In this document: in pieces, positions 1 through 11,751 of the stretch
Position numbering within the stretch: the first letter of the stretch is position 1
How the letters are laid out: each line of letters opens with the position of its first letter
Assembly: GCF_025602895.1 (NCBI RefSeq)
Contig: NW_026516225.1
Coordinates: 434,001-498,000 of the forward strand
Direction: 5' to 3'
DNA from: Polychytrium aggregatum
Taxonomy: Eukaryota > Chytridiomycota > Chytridiomycetes > Polychytriales
DNA length: 64,000 nucleotides
The notes under the pieces: generated by a model
The model's database searches: none
What the model was told of the DNA's origin: nothing
Seen by the model: the letters and a program-made list of their open reading frames with translations, nothing else
Position numbers and translations under genes: made by a program

Positions 1-144
1 CCTTGGCGGCTCTCCGTTCACGCCGCAGTCCCGAGCACGTGCTGGCTTGCTGGGCAATCGCTTCAGATCCAAGATCCGAGCCACATCGGTGATTGCGATG
101 ACGGGATGGCATGCACGTCCGGGGACTTATGGAATCCAGGAGGC

Positions 145-150
145 TTTATT
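145..150 (-). terminator. AATAAA polyadenylation-type hexamer
   Basis: An AATAAA hexamer on the minus strand overlaps a TAA stop at 151-149, the end of an open stretch at 409-149. It could serve the CID gene upstream if its transcript runs further than annotated. This is a motif match only. Confidence 0.3.
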
Positions 151-580
151 AGAGGTTCAGGTACAGCTTGGCATTCTTGTCGGCAGCACCAATCCCGAGG
201 GCATGTCTGGTGGCATACGTGCCCGAACCGAGTCGACAGAAGGTCGCTGCAGCGTCTCGACGCTCGCACGGCCGAGTGGGCCATGGAGACGCCGGGATGC
301 ACAGCTCCACTTCCGTCTGCGCCAACAGATGGTTCAGAAAAGGGGAGAGCTCCCTCTCGAACAGCATCTGCAGCGACTCGTCGTAAACACACCGGCTAGA
401 TTTACACATTTACATGCATTTATCCACGCGAGCCATACCGGACAGCGACGAGATGGTGGATCCAGATCATGTCGTTCTGTGACGCTTGTGGCTGTGAACG
501 GATCGGCGAAATGACTCGGCATCGTTGATAGTGACTGCCCTCGGCTGGCTGAGTTTCAAGCTTCGGCTGTGGCGCGACCG

Positions 581-2183
581 TTATCCGAGCTCGTTTCGTC
601 CCATATCCAGGTCCGAGACACAGCGTCGATTCCGATGCGATTTGAGCCTCAAGCCACTTCCTTGAACGTTCTGCCTCCAAACAAGCCACAATAGAAAAAA
701 GGAGCACACAGAAGGGAAAACAGTCCGAGCTCAGTGTGGTGCACTTACATCAGTGGCATGGCGGGAAAGCCCGGAATGGTCGCAAGCGGGGCAATGCCAC
801 CGCTTACGACAGGTGCAGTCAAGGCGTTCAAGGCTGGAGGGATTGAAGAGAGCGCAGCTGCGGTGGGTTCGAGCACGGATTGCGTTAGCAGGCTCGCCAG
901 ACCAAGGCCCGGTAGTAAGGGTGCTGACACAACAGGTGGGGGAGGAGCCAGGCCCAAAAGAGAGCTCAGCGACCCCGGCGGCATCTTGGAGCTGATAGGA
1001 TCGAGGGCGTCCATTGGCGTGGGCATCAAGGGCGTTGCCGGTAGAGTGGTGGATGTAAGCGCAGGCGGGACAAGCGAGGCAAGACCCAGTGCGCCCCCCA
1101 GACCACTGAGATGGGGTGTGAGGGCCTGCAGGAGCGCCGAGGGGTCTGAGTTGGCAATCGTCGACGGCGGCTCTGAGAGGGACAGGGAAGGTGCTGCCAG
1201 GCTGGGTGGCAGCAGAGATTCTAGCGTCGAGGACGGGGCTACAGCGCCTGACTTGACACGCGGGTCCGACGACCCTATCCCAAGAGTGGCAGTAGCTGTA
1301 GCCGTGGCTGTGGCTGTGTCGACAGTTGCCGGAGGAGAGGCATCTCCAGTAGACGGGTGCGAGTCTGGCAGGGAGGGGACGTATGCGAGTGAGAAAGCGG
1401 CACGGAGAACAGCGCTGTGCCATTCAGCGAAGATGAGCAATTTGCACCAACCTTGATCGGATCCGCCCAGATAGGCGACTTCGATGTTTGCGAGCATCTC
1501 GGCATTGAAGAGTTGCGATTTTTTCCACAAGCCAAAGGTCCGTCTGATCTTGATCTGGCGAGCGGAGGGAATAGTTGTTTTGAATCCAAAGGATTGTCAG
1601 GAACGTCGAGAGTCGAGTCCCAGCCAACTCGGCAGCCAGCTGCAGTCGGGATCATGCGATAAGACGTGCGGATGAAAGGCCCGCCGCACTATCGCTTACC
1701 TTGTCGCGGTCGGGCGCATACTGCAGGTGGTTGGACATGTTCTCGAGCTTCTCCTCGAAACGACCAACGAAAACCTCGCCATCGGGGATTTTCTGGGCAG
1801 CACGGGCAAGGGCATCGACGACATAGACGCCAATGAGCTTGAGCTCGGGACTGCATCGCTGGATAAACTTTTCGACGGCATGGACAACGTTCTTGTAGAG
1901 CTGCAATGAAGAGAGAGCGGAAAGCATGAGGCGGGTGATGCTGCACCAAGGAGCTAGCTCGGGCCGAGCTCAATTCAATAGAGCGAGTGCCAAAGATCTG
2001 CGGTGGTCGAGGGAGCAGCAAATGCAAGAGAAGCAATAGCAAATGCAAGAGAAGCAACAGCCGCACCTTGACGTTCTTCAGGGCGCTCCGGGTGATGGCC
2101 TGCATCTTGGATGCTGTGATGGGCGGTTTGAGATCGTACAGACCGGCCATCTCTCGGTCAAAGTCGGCAAGGTCTTTGGACAT
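581..2183 (-). CDS. CID-domain (RNA polymerase II CTD-interacting) protein, SCAF4/8-Nrd1-like
   Basis: Four exons join in phase: 2183-2067, 1900-1700, 1554-749 and 674-581, giving about 405 residues. The first three encode a CTD-interacting domain, roughly residues 1-130. Recognisable segments are DLKPPITASKMQAITR, LYKNVVHAVEKFIQRC and RRTFGLWKKSQLFNAE, in the order found in the SCAF4/SCAF8, Nrd1/Seb1 and Rtt103 families. Such domains bind the phosphorylated RNA polymerase II C-terminal tail and couple transcription to 3' processing or termination in the nucleus. The rest is Pro/Ser/Leu/Ala-rich low complexity with no RRM visible, unlike Nrd1 and Seb1. The start is the first ATG before the domain. 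Donors GTGCGG and GTAAGC and acceptors TTGCAG and GCCAG are clear for the first two introns. An optional in-frame intron (about 1454-1374) may lie inside exon 3. The last exon is the weakest part; it is in phase and ends in TAA. The CID call is firm, the C-terminus tentative. Confidence 0.78.
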
Positions 2184-2529
2184 GGCGGCTTTCACGATGA
2201 CGGCGCTGAAAGATACGGTGGTGGGTGGCGGAACACTGGCTGGCTGGCGAACAGCAGCGGAGGGCAGAAGCGAGGCAGAAGCGAGGCAGAGTCGGGAGGT
2301 GGACGAAGTGGCCCAGAGCGGCCAATTAATAAGGCGGCTGCGCCACGGGTGACGATGCGGTGGCGCAGCATTCCGGATCCAGCCGGATCCAGCGCGATTC
2401 GAATGTGTGTGGCAGCGTCTCCCAGCCAATCGCCGCGTCTGCCTGGGAATGTTCTTTCTGGCCATCGCAACGAAAAACCAACACCGCCGACAGAAAACAC
2501 CGCCGAGGACGGAGACGAAAACAGGCACT

Positions 2530-2593
2530 GAGATGGAGATGGAGTTGGAGATGGAGATGGAGATGGAGATGGAGATGGAGATGGAGATGGAGA
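2530..2593. repeat. (GGAGAT)n hexanucleotide repeat
   Basis: About ten units of GGAGAT, one carrying a T change (GGAGTT). It lies about 350 bases upstream of the CID gene start, so it is probably 5' flanking rather than coding. Confidence 0.9.
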
Positions 2594-3515
2594 CGACCAG
2601 AGTCGAATCAGCGCAATTGTGTGGTGTCCGCCTCCGACCCAGCGCCGCAACGAGGCACTGGACCACTGAAGATCCGCTGGAGGTCAAGGCGACGGGCGGA
2701 CAGAGAGGGGAGCGGGCGGAAGAGCCGGACCGTCGAAGGGGAGTCCATCGATAGATTGTACCAAGGGGACGTTCGCATGCCGGCTGTAGCTCCCCGGACT
2801 TTGCAATTCGGCTCGCATCATCCGCTGGCGGCCGCCTCTCCGCCTGCATTCGATGTGTCGATCCGACGCGAATCGCCGATACGGCGAGGATGGATGACGA
2901 AGCACGAAACGATGCAGACGGAAGGCGAACACGGAGACCGGCGGAGATCGTTCCCGGTTGGGAATGGCGAGACGAACGTGTCTCCTCTGGGATCGGCTCG
3001 GCGGGCAGCGGCAGACATACGCCGTTGTAGCGTTGACCAAACGTGCGATACCGCACATCCTCGGCATCGAAGCTAATGTTGGTGTCAATATCGGTTCTCG
3101 CAAGGTGGTGCACCACACAAGCGATGCCGGTTGGTGAGCATCGCCTGGTCCTCATGGCCTGTGCGTGCAATCACGGTCGATAAGGGTGGTCCGTCGGAGA
3201 ACGGCGCAGATGCCGCTTGCCGGGCCGGGTCCACGCCGCATCGTTTGCTGGTGCCGCACGGTCTCTCGGCTCCAGGCCAGCTCCCGACTGGCTGCTGCGT
3301 GGATTGCATGGGTCGCAGCGGGCGAGGCCAAGGAAAAGGGAGCAGACGAGCAAGCGGACAAACGTGCGATAGCTGCTGACGGCCGCTCGGCCACGCCGCC
3401 GTCGTTTCCGGCTGCGCCGAGTCGAGCAGGCGGGAGGCGAAGGATGGATGGAGACGGTTCCGTCAGTAAGCAAGCAGGGGTGGCGGGTCGATGGACCGGT
3501 GATATGATAAGGCAG

Positions 3516-3545
3516 ACACATGGATGAATGGATGGATGGATGGAG
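3516..3545. repeat. (ATGG)n tetranucleotide repeat
   Basis: A short run of ATGG units (ATGGATGAATGGATGG and following) in the intergenic region. It resembles a simple microsatellite. Confidence 0.85.
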
Positions 3546-3615
3546 CGATAAGACCGAAGCGCGGCGAGTCGAGGCATGCCCAGCACGAATGGGTGATGGA
3601 AGGGGGCTTGGGAGG

Positions 3616-3650
<35 letters not shown>

Positions 3651-3651
3651 A
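3616..3651. repeat. (CCAG)n tetranucleotide repeat
   Basis: Nine perfect CCAG units in the same intergenic region, flanked by non-repetitive sequence. Confidence 0.9.
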
Positions 3652-4914
3652 TTCCGTCAGACCAGCACCGCCGCAGGCAAGCCTCCCTGGAGCCAGAGGC
3701 TCGATGTATGTTGCCTGCTGCCTCGTCCTGCAATGCGGGATGGGTGCCAGGGGACCCGCTTGCCAGCCCGGCATGCCCGGCATGCCATCGAAGACGACTC
3801 CCTGGGCAAACGACGACACCCCACATGCAAGCGAGAAATGACCAAGCCGATGCCACACCACCCGGCTCGGGTCGGCTGTCGCGGCGCACAGCGCTGTCTG
3901 GCAAGGCAGACAAGGACGGGCTGGCCACGAAGGAACCATACGACCCACATGGAGCGGCAACGGCGGGGACGCCTATTGGACAGAGATACAAGGGCCCACT
4001 GTGGACGGCTGTATCACATCGGGCTGCGTGCGTGGTCGACCCCGGGTGGCGGAGCACAGGGAGACAGCGTCAATTGGGGGGGGGGCAGGACGCAAAGAGA
4101 CAAGGTGTCTGTGCAGAAACGTCGCTCCCATGGATTCGATTTCGCGGATTGTGCGGACAGCAGCGGCCGCCCAAGACGAGACGGCCGCATCGAGGTCCAG
4201 CGACGCAGCCCGTCGAAACCATGCGCGTTTCGTCGAAGGCGTCTGTCCAGACGCTCGCTGTACAGGTCCGGCCAGCCACACAAACACCACAGTCTGTTGC
4301 CATTGTCTGAATGCCATCGCTGGAATGTTGTCGCTGGCTTGGTGACAGGACAGCCACACAAACAAGGGCCTTCCGGATTGTGGTCATGACAGGGGTGCAT
4401 AGAATAAGGCCCGGGGCAGGCCACCGTGGTGCTACGACCCGTGTACACACCAGCAAGCGAGGGCGACTGGCTGATACACAAACAAACGTCATCGGCGGTC
4501 GTCCTTATCCGGCTGTCGGGCCTTTGTTTACATGCACACAGACAGCCGCTTCTCTCCACGTCCAGTGACACCCGCAACAAGGCCTCCCCGCGAGCGTCCC
4601 TGTCCAGACAGCGCGGCGGTGTGGCCCCGTGCAATCGCCGGCTGTCCAGGGGCGGCGCGGCGAGTCGGCGGTAAAGGTGTCCGGCGGAACGGCATGTGAG
4701 CGCGCAACAAGGGGCCCGTCGCGGAGTCGGCGGCGGCAGTTGCCTTTTTCGGGCGGCGTCTGGGTGGCGCACCGGCTGGCCGCGTTGTCCGCGTGGCTCC
4801 GCCGCCGCGCACGGGCCTCCGCTGGCGGACGCGTTTGTTGACGTCCGGTGGAGTGTGGGAAATTCGGTTCACGGCCCTTCTTCACCAAGATCGCGGCTGG
4901 GACAAGTCCCGTCC

Positions 4915-4920
4915 TATAAA
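4915..4920 (+). promoter_or_regulatory. Putative TATA box of the MFS transporter
   Basis: TATAAA lies 176 bases upstream of the transporter ATG at 5096. It is followed by a C/T-rich stretch (4925-5090) typical of strongly expressed fungal promoters and leaders. Motif and position only. Confidence 0.5.
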
Positions 4921-5095
4921 GTCTCCCCCCGGCGCTCGTCTCCGTCCCGCCCCCCATCTGCATCGGCTGCTGCTTCCCGTCGGCCGCCTTTTCTCTTCGT
5001 CCCTGCCTCTGGTCGGCTTGGTCCTATTTATTTCCATTGCCCCGCGCTCCTGCCTCCTGCTCATCTCTGTCGCTCCCCATCTGCATTCCCGAGCC

Positions 5096-7070
5096 ATGGG
5101 CTTCCTCGACATCATCATCAACCACTGGCGCTCCACGGACTATGTCCGTAGCGAGAAGCAGCTCCAGAGCGAGACCAAGCTCTTCCTGGCTGGTCCCATC
5201 CCCTTCAACCGCTACTATCTCATGCCGGCCGCTGTCCTGATCCAGGTACTTGTCCTCGGCCTCGTCTTGTCGACGCCGCCTGGTTGTGCGGGCCTGGCTG
5301 GCGCCCTTCTCACCTTGGCGAGGCGAGCCCAAGCCAAGCCAAGCCAAGCTTGGCGGGTGGGGGGAGTCGATACATTCCCGCACAACCTTCAGCGCCTCCA
5401 TCGACTGGCTTCCTTGTTGCAGCCCCCCCCGGCGCTGACCCTTGCTCCTCTCGCTTCGTTCCCCTCCTCTAGATCTGCTGTGGCTCCCTCTATGCCTGGT
5501 CCGGCTACAACCTGCCCATCGAAGCCTACATCTATGGTCTCACCACCCCCGCTGGTGTTGATCGTGGCATTGCCTCCATCACCTTCTACATTGCCGTCGG
5601 TAAGTCTGGCCGAACGATGCAAGTCTGTCAATGTCGCCCCTGGTGGCTGCAGGCCTGCTTGGGAGACGACCCGCTCTCTCGCCTTTATGCCTCTCCGACC
5701 TCGGCACTCAACCTGCGCTTCGTTTTCGTCTGTCCTGCCTCCTTCCAGCCGTCTTTGGCTACACCGCTGCCCTCCTTGGCCCCTGGCTCGAGCGCCATGG
5801 CCCCTTCCGTGGTGCCATGCTCGGCGCTGCTCTCTTCTTCTTTGGCCAGCTCGTTACCGCCCTGGGCTGCTACGTCAAGCAGATTGCCGTTGTCTATGTC
5901 GGCTACGGCATCTTCTCTGGTGCCGGTCTCGGCATTGCCTACATTTCGCCTGTCTCGCCCCTGCAGAAGTGGTTCCCTGAAATGCGCGGTATCGCCGCCG
6001 GTCTCGCTGTCTGCGGCTTCGGTGCCGGCAGTATCATTGCCCCTTACGCCCAAAAGTACCTGATCGGTGTCGAGTACCAGACCAACCTCTCTATTGGCGT
6101 CGTTGGCCTGCCCCTCACCTTTGTCGTCCTGGGCTCGATCTACTTTGTCGTCATGACCCTCGCTGCCGTCATCCTGCGCATGCCTCCCCCTGGCTACTGC
6201 GTCAAGAACATCAACATCGAGACCATCAAGGGTGCCGAGGCCATCCCCACCAACATCGACAAGGGTGACATTGCCGTCGATGTCGCCCCCGTCAAGTCGC
6301 GCTCCCTCAAGATGACTCTGATCGACTCGCTCAAGAGCCGCGAGTTCCTGATGATGTACTTCTTCTTCCTGTGCCACCAGATCACTGGTCTGCTGATCAT
6401 CTCCAAGATCCAGTCCATCGTCCAGAACCAGTTCAAGCAGTCGGCTGACACTGCCGTCAACATCAACGGTGCCCTCGGTGGCTTCAACCTCCTCGGCCGT
6501 CTCCTGCTCCCCTTCCTGTCGGACTTCTTTGGTCGCAAGGGTATCTTTGTTGCCACCTCGGTCATCCAGGCCGTCTGCCTCGGCCTCCTGCCCACCTTGA
6601 TCTCGTCCCAGAGCTATGGCGTCTTCCTGTTCTGCGCCTTTGCCATCGGCATGTGCTACGGCGCCGGCTTTGGCATCATCCCTGCCTTCCTGGCCGACCA
6701 GTTCTCGTCCAAGAACGTCGGCGCCACCCACGGTGTCATTCTCACTGCCTGGGCTAATGCTGGTGTCATTGGTGGCATTGTCTTCACCGCCGTCTACAAC
6801 TCGGAGAAGGCCTTCTGGGCCCCCAACCTGATCCCCATCTACAACCTCAACTTCCGCTGGATTCTCGGCTTTGTTCTCCTCGGCTTCCTCCTCTGTGTCA
6901 TGATCCCTGCCCATCTTGCCGACCGCAAGCTCCCTTACAAGGAGGGCGAGATCCACCGTGTCCGCGCCTTTGGCTCGCTCTACCGCATCTACAAGAACTT
7001 CAAGATCGAGCGCGTCAGCAAGCAGCAGATCGATGCCGAATGGGAGGCCTATCTGTCTTCGAACTACTAA
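5096..7070 (+). CDS. MFS transporter, oxalate/formate antiporter (OFA)-like
   Basis: Three exons (5096-5245, 5473-5599, 5749-7070) join in phase to 532 residues, the usual size for a 12-helix major facilitator. Splice sites are canonical: AG/GTACTT to CTCTAG, and CG/GTAAGT to TTCCAG. Exon 2 encodes CCGSLYAWSGYN, the helix-1 signature of the OFA family. Later features include the inter-helix segment SPVSPLQKWFPEMRGIAAG and the second-half loop LLPFLSDFFGRKG. Membrane segments are dense throughout, and a hydrophilic central loop (about 230-270) carries no domain. OFA members exchange small carboxylates such as oxalate, formate or monocarboxylates across membranes. The substrate here cannot be read from sequence. 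Codon use is strongly biased to C-ending codons compared with its neighbours, suggesting high expression. A TATA box and pyrimidine-rich leader precede it. A monocarboxylate transporter is the main alternative. Confidence 0.87.
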
Positions 7071-7998
7071 GTCGGCTCGCCCACAATGCGGCCGGAGGAA
7101 GGGGGAGTTGCGCGATGTCGCAGCACCAAACAACGGCCGGGTGTTTCATCCGCTGGTCCGCGCCCGCCGTGCCCTTCTTTGCATCCTTTCCCTTTGACAA
7201 ACACCCACCACCTATCTATCAGAGGAGGGAGTCCATGGCACTCTCGATTCATTGCACTTTTTTTATTTCTCAAGCAAACTTTTACGCTTTGATGTTTGCT
7301 TTCATCACTAGAACAGCAATCAGTCAGTACCCTTCATCTGCAAGCAGGCTCCTGATCACCTCTCCAGCCTGAGCTCCTCCTTGCCCACGCACAGGTTCCC
7401 TATTTCGAATGCTCTTTCATCTGACAAAAATACATTTTCTTTGGACTCGAACGTGACCGTGACCTCGAACGTGGCCGATCAGGCTGTGGGTCGGAATGAG
7501 GGGGGGGGCGATGATGCCAGGCGAGGCGGAGGGCGAGGCGGTGGTCCATTGGCGTGGTGGGAAATGTCTCCCTGAGGGGGTTTTGGATCTGGACACGGAT
7601 CAGCCCTCCTTCTTCCCCGACACCGTCGCTCCGCTGGGCTGGACGACGCGGGGTGGACAGGGCAGGATCGGTGCGGCAGCGACAAGGAACATGGCGGAGG
7701 AATCACCCGCGGCTGATTCACACTTTTTCTTCTTGTTTTGTGCCTCACAATTGAGGGGGGAGAGGCCAACAGCATTGAAACAACAAGAACAGCAGCAACA
7801 ACAGAGCAATAACAACAAAGACGAGCAAAGACATGAACTTCATAGGCAGGAAAGGAGGAACGCAGGAAGGAACGGAGCAAGGAAGGAACGGAGCAAGGAA
7901 GGAACGGAGCAAGGAAGGAGCGAAGGAGTGCAGCCCAGCGCATAGGTGCAGACATACGCATGGTTATGCGCCAGGGGCTAGACTGGATCCGCCGATGC
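7071..7998. other. Intergenic region between convergent 3' ends
   Basis: This stretch holds the 3' flanks of the transporter (plus) and the Vti1 gene (minus). It contains an AAC/CAA-rich stretch (7780-7820) and a short purine tandem repeat. No coding signature was found on either strand. Confidence 0.55.
7866..7919. repeat. Purine-rich minisatellite, unit about 16 bases
   Basis: Three to four near-perfect copies of GGAAGGAACGGAGCAA in tandem, downstream of both convergent genes. Confidence 0.85.
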
Positions 7999-9774
7999 TC
8001 AGCCCCACTTCAGATAGATGATGACGGCGATGATCACGACGAGAATGGCGATGATACCGGCGGTCATGAACTTGTTGGTAACCAATCTGGCAGGCGGGCC
8101 GAATCGAATTGACGAAGGACGGATTTGGGGGTCAACCGAAGGAGATATCAATAAACGGCGCCGTTAGGAAAGGCGCATGTCGTGATGCGGACGACGATGA
8201 TGATATCGAACGGCCGATGACCAAGATCGAGGTGCGGTGCGTATGCATTCGTGACCGAGGTCGTCGATCGCTTCGGGCTGCTTGCTCCTCGGCTTTCAAC
8301 AAAACATTCATACGTACATACACGTCCAGCCAGCCGCCGCCGTTCGCTGGTCGCCAAGCACACTCCATGCACATCTCAGACAAAAAGCAGTCAGTCGGCT
8401 CGCTACCTTCGCTGCATCGTCTTCAGGATACCCTGGCTCTTGGTGATCCATGTGTCTGCGCTTGAGAGGGTGTCCCGGGTGCGCAGGATCTGCTCGCGCT
8501 GGCGGTTAAGCGTCTCCAGGGTGCTGATACCGACATTTTCTGGGAGCCCGGATGTCCCCCCCCAAACACAATGCGATGATAAGTGTCCATGATCCTCCCA
8601 GGGCGATCGCCCTTTGTCCTTTGATTCAATACAGCCACAGCCATCGCGGGATGCCCTCACCTGTCTCGATCGCGATTCTCCGAGCCTCCTCCAGCCGCCG
8701 GCTACCGTCCTGCAGCCGCTCGGTGCCCTGGAGGAGCCTTGATCGCTGGTCCATGCTGGTGACTTCGAAATCAATGACATGCGAGCCACCGGCACCCAAG
8801 AGCTGCTCGCGGTCCGAGGCGGCGCTGTTGGTCTTTTGCTGGCGACGGGAGTAAGTCAGAGGTGCCGAGTCAGATCCGGGTTGCAGATGCAATGGAGCGA
8901 GTTCGCCATCGTAGTCGCTTTGTGCTCATCGAGCAAGGAGGAGGATAGAGGACGAGAAAGGGGAGGGAAGAAGGTGCGTCTTCTCTTTGGCCGTGTCTGT
9001 TGCTGCAACCGCAACCGCAACCGCTATAGCTGCTGCTGCTGTTCGCCGTGCACGCACTATCGAGCTTAAGCCGCATACCAGGTCCTTCTTCAGCGTCTTG
9101 ACATCGTTCTTGTAGGACTTGAGCCGCGGAGTGAGTGGGTTCCGAATGTTCGGGGGCAGAGACTGCAACTCCACTTCCATTTGGCTGATCTACAAACGGC
9201 ATACCGATAAAAGATATGCGCAAAGTCCGGCGAGAAAATGTCCAGCAAGAACGAGGCGGGAAGGGTGACATATTGTCCGATGGGTTGTATGAAATCATCG
9301 AGGAGACAGCGCACCAGACAGCCAAAGACGAAGAAGCCAAGTGCACAGCAAAGGGTGACATGGATTAGTCCAGGGAGTCGTAGAGGTGCATGGAGAATCC
9401 GGATGGCGGGCAGACTCACGATCTCATCAGCCTCTTCCAGCTCGCGGGTGGCCTGGTTGAAGAGAAGCTTGCGCTGGTCTGGAGCAGCACGGAGCCGGCG
9501 AACCAGCCAACGAGCGAGGGAAGACAATGTTGCGTTAGGACAAGCGATGGACGGAAACCCTGGACTGGACGGGCCGTCCGTATTCATGGAGCTGCCGTAG
9601 TCGACCGCCTCAGAAGCAATCATCCATCTATCCATAATTCAGAAGCCACAAGCCAGAGCCTCGACCCTCACCTGGCTTGGCCTGCGGAATCAGGTTCTTG
9701 ACCTTGTCCGAGATGGACTCTTGGAGGGTCAGATACTCCTTCTGGTAGGTCTCAAAGATTTCAGAGCCCGACAT
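7999..9774 (-). CDS. VTI1: Vti1-family Qb SNARE
   Basis: Six exons (9774-9672, 9478-9420, 9189-9079, 8838-8661, 8539-8407, 8086-7999) join in phase to about 223 residues, close to yeast Vti1 (217). The N-terminal helices form the Habc-like bundle (segment LPPNIRNPLTPRLKSYKND). The core SNARE helix begins at DQRSRLLQGTERLQ and continues through GISTLETLNRQREQILRTRD and ITKSQGILKTMQRR, the family's most conserved block. A C-terminal anchor follows (MTAGIIAILVVIIAVIIYLK) and ends two residues later. Vti1 pairs with Golgi, endosomal and vacuolar SNAREs to drive vesicle fusion. The start is the first ATG in frame with the bundle. The fourth exon could instead start near 8917, but only the start at 8838 keeps the phase with exon 3. 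Confidence 0.92.
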
Positions 9775-10839
9775 TTGAATCTGGGTGGCACGGATGAGCC
9801 GGGGTTGGATGGGCGAGCGGACAGATGGACGTTGAGACGGTGTTGCGCAGAGCCTTGGTGGGCTGGTTGGGTCAGGTCAAGTTCGGTCGGGTTCGGGTGG
9901 GTTCGGGTGGGTTCGAGCTGGAGTCGGATTGCACGGGATCGATGCTGGAAAGAGCGTGTGGGCTGAGCTTGCACAGGCAGCAGGGAGGGAAGATGCAAGG
10001 CAAGTGACCAGGCCCGGGAAATGGCGTTTCAAGGGGCAGAGTCGGCAGAGTAGATCAATATGAGGACAGGGCGAGAACACGCAGGCTTCGAGGGCGGGGT
10101 TTTGCAGCCAAGAGGCGGTTGCGGCGCGGCCTGGTGGCGGGAGCCGACGTCAGCGACAGGAACAGCGATGGCTGGAGACGCGAGGCCTTGGCAGGATGGG
10201 CTGCCGATTACGGCAGCGATCGCTGATTGACTGTGTGATGGGCAGGGCTTGAGTGAGAGGGCAACCCGAACATGCATGCTTGTGCATGTTGTGATATGCT
10301 GTGGGTGGTGGTGGGTGTTGTGCGATGTGCAGCCGCCCGCGCTGTCGTTGGTATACCGAGTGAGTATCATCTTGGGCGGGAGTATCGCCGGTCGTTCGGC
10401 CGCGGTGGATCAGGATGCCCCTGGTCGATTTCAAATGACAGCAACAAGCTTGGCACCGATGGCATCCTTGGATTTGTCCAATCGACATGGCGGTCTGAGC
10501 TACGAATCTGCGAGTCTGCGATCAACGTCACAGCCTGAGCAAGTGAGCGAATTGCTGGCGCCGCCCATGCCAACAACGGCAGTAACGATAGCGTCAACAA
10601 CGGCGGTAAAGATAGCGTCAACGATACCGATGATGCCGATGCTGGTGCTGATGAATTGGACATGCCTGATGGACCTGCGGGCTGCGCTGCAAAACCACAC
10701 GCGCAGCCAAGGGTCGATCCTTGTCGTGGGTGCAGTGGGGACAGACCGGTGGCGCTGGCAGAACCAGCACTCGGCAGAATGAGAGCCCCATCCGGCCCAA
10801 CGGTGAACCACGGCTCGATCGGGGCTGCGTGCGCTGGCA

Positions 10840-10882
10840 GAGCCGATGGCAGAGCAGATGGCCGAGCAGATGGCAGAGCGAC
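10840..10882. repeat. GATGGC(A/C)GAGCA minisatellite
   Basis: Three to four imperfect tandem copies of GATGGCAGAGCA in intergenic DNA. Confidence 0.8.
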
Positions 10883-10980
10883 GGGACCTTGGCGGTGGTC
10901 GTGGGAACGGTGATTTGCAATCGAGAGAAGGGGGAGCAGCGCGATTCGCCAATGGACAGCACCGCGGGACGGTTGTTACA

Positions 10981-11024
10981 TTGCATATCATAACCTGCAT
11001 TGCATATCATAACCTGCATTGCAT
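10981..11024. repeat. 19-base tandem repeat
   Basis: Two full copies and a partial third of TTGCATATCATAACCTGCA, an AT-rich island within GC-rich intergenic DNA, about 0.75 kb upstream of the Zn2Cys6 regulator. Confidence 0.85.
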
Positions 11025-11751
11025 GTTGTTACATCGATGCAACTGAACAGTTCAACTGAGTGAACGATGCAATTGGATGTATCGTATAACTTAATGATAC
11101 AGCCGAATAATGCAGTGCAGTCGAATCTCCCCGATACCATCCAACTTGATGATAGTTCGCTCGCTGTATCAAATGCGGCCCGGCACAGGCACCCGACACC
11201 CCGTGGGTCGCCGTGGCGCCCCCGTTCCGGCGAACAGGTCCTGCTCGCCGCGCCCGTCGTCTCTGCCCCGCCGTCTGTCCCCAACCAGCACAGGCACTTC
11301 CAGCGCATCTCGCCGACCTGCACTCGCGCATCAACCCGCATCTGCTTGTCTTCACTCGCACCTGCGTGCATTAACTCGCACCTTCTTGCGTTAACTCGAA
11401 TCGGCTTGAATTGGCTTGCACAAGCTTGCGCCGGTGTCCCGCTGCCCTCTGCCATCGATCCTCCCCTCAGTCTCCCTCAGCGACCTCTCCTGTCGATCTT
11501 GCCCCGACCCGGCCCTCTGCCTTTCCTTGCTCCCCGATCTTCCTGTCTCTTCTGTGGCTGCCGTGCTCCTCCCGCACGCCCATCAATGGCCCTGCCGATC
11601 CGCCCTTGTTCCATCCAGTAATTATCAATCGCATCACCTCTCGTCTTTGCCTCGATCACACCCCAGTCCTCTTCCTCCCAAACCCCTGCCATCTCCATCT
11701 CCATCCCTTGTTTCAGTTCCTGTTTCAACTCCTGTTTTAGCCCTCGCTCCA

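Larger units (their letters stand above)
2184..5095. other. Intergenic region between divergent genes
   Basis: These 2.9 kb separate the minus-strand CID gene from the plus-strand transporter. Open stretches on both strands have no domain signature and are composition artefacts of GC-rich DNA. The region holds three simple repeats (GGAGAT, ATGG and CCAG units, listed separately) and, near its right end, a TATA box and a pyrimidine-rich leader. I see no gene in it. Confidence 0.55.
9775..11751. other. Intergenic region upstream of two divergent genes
   Basis: About 2 kb separate the Vti1 start (minus) from the Zn2Cys6 regulator (plus). Two small tandem repeats occur (10840-10882 and 10981-11024). 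The right part (11300-11745) is pyrimidine-rich, as expected for a promoter and leader of the regulator. No open stretch here has a recognisable domain or a convincing splice structure. Confidence 0.5.

Noticed and set aside
149-409. Minus-strand open stretch ending in LYLNL-stop with an overlapping AATAAA, possible last exon of the CID gene
   Set aside because: It looks protein-like, but no donor in the preceding exon joins it in phase, and the exon at 674-581 already gives an in-phase stop.
3152-4057. 301-residue open frame on the minus strand
   Set aside because: Composition is Cys/Trp/Ala-rich with a simple-repeat-encoded AGWLAGWLAGW run. There is no domain and no splice support, so it is a GC-rich artefact in intergenic DNA.
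5685-7133. 482-residue minus-strand frame opposite the transporter
   Set aside because: An antisense shadow caused by the strong third-position C bias of the transporter. It is Asp/Glu/Gly/Val-rich with no domain.
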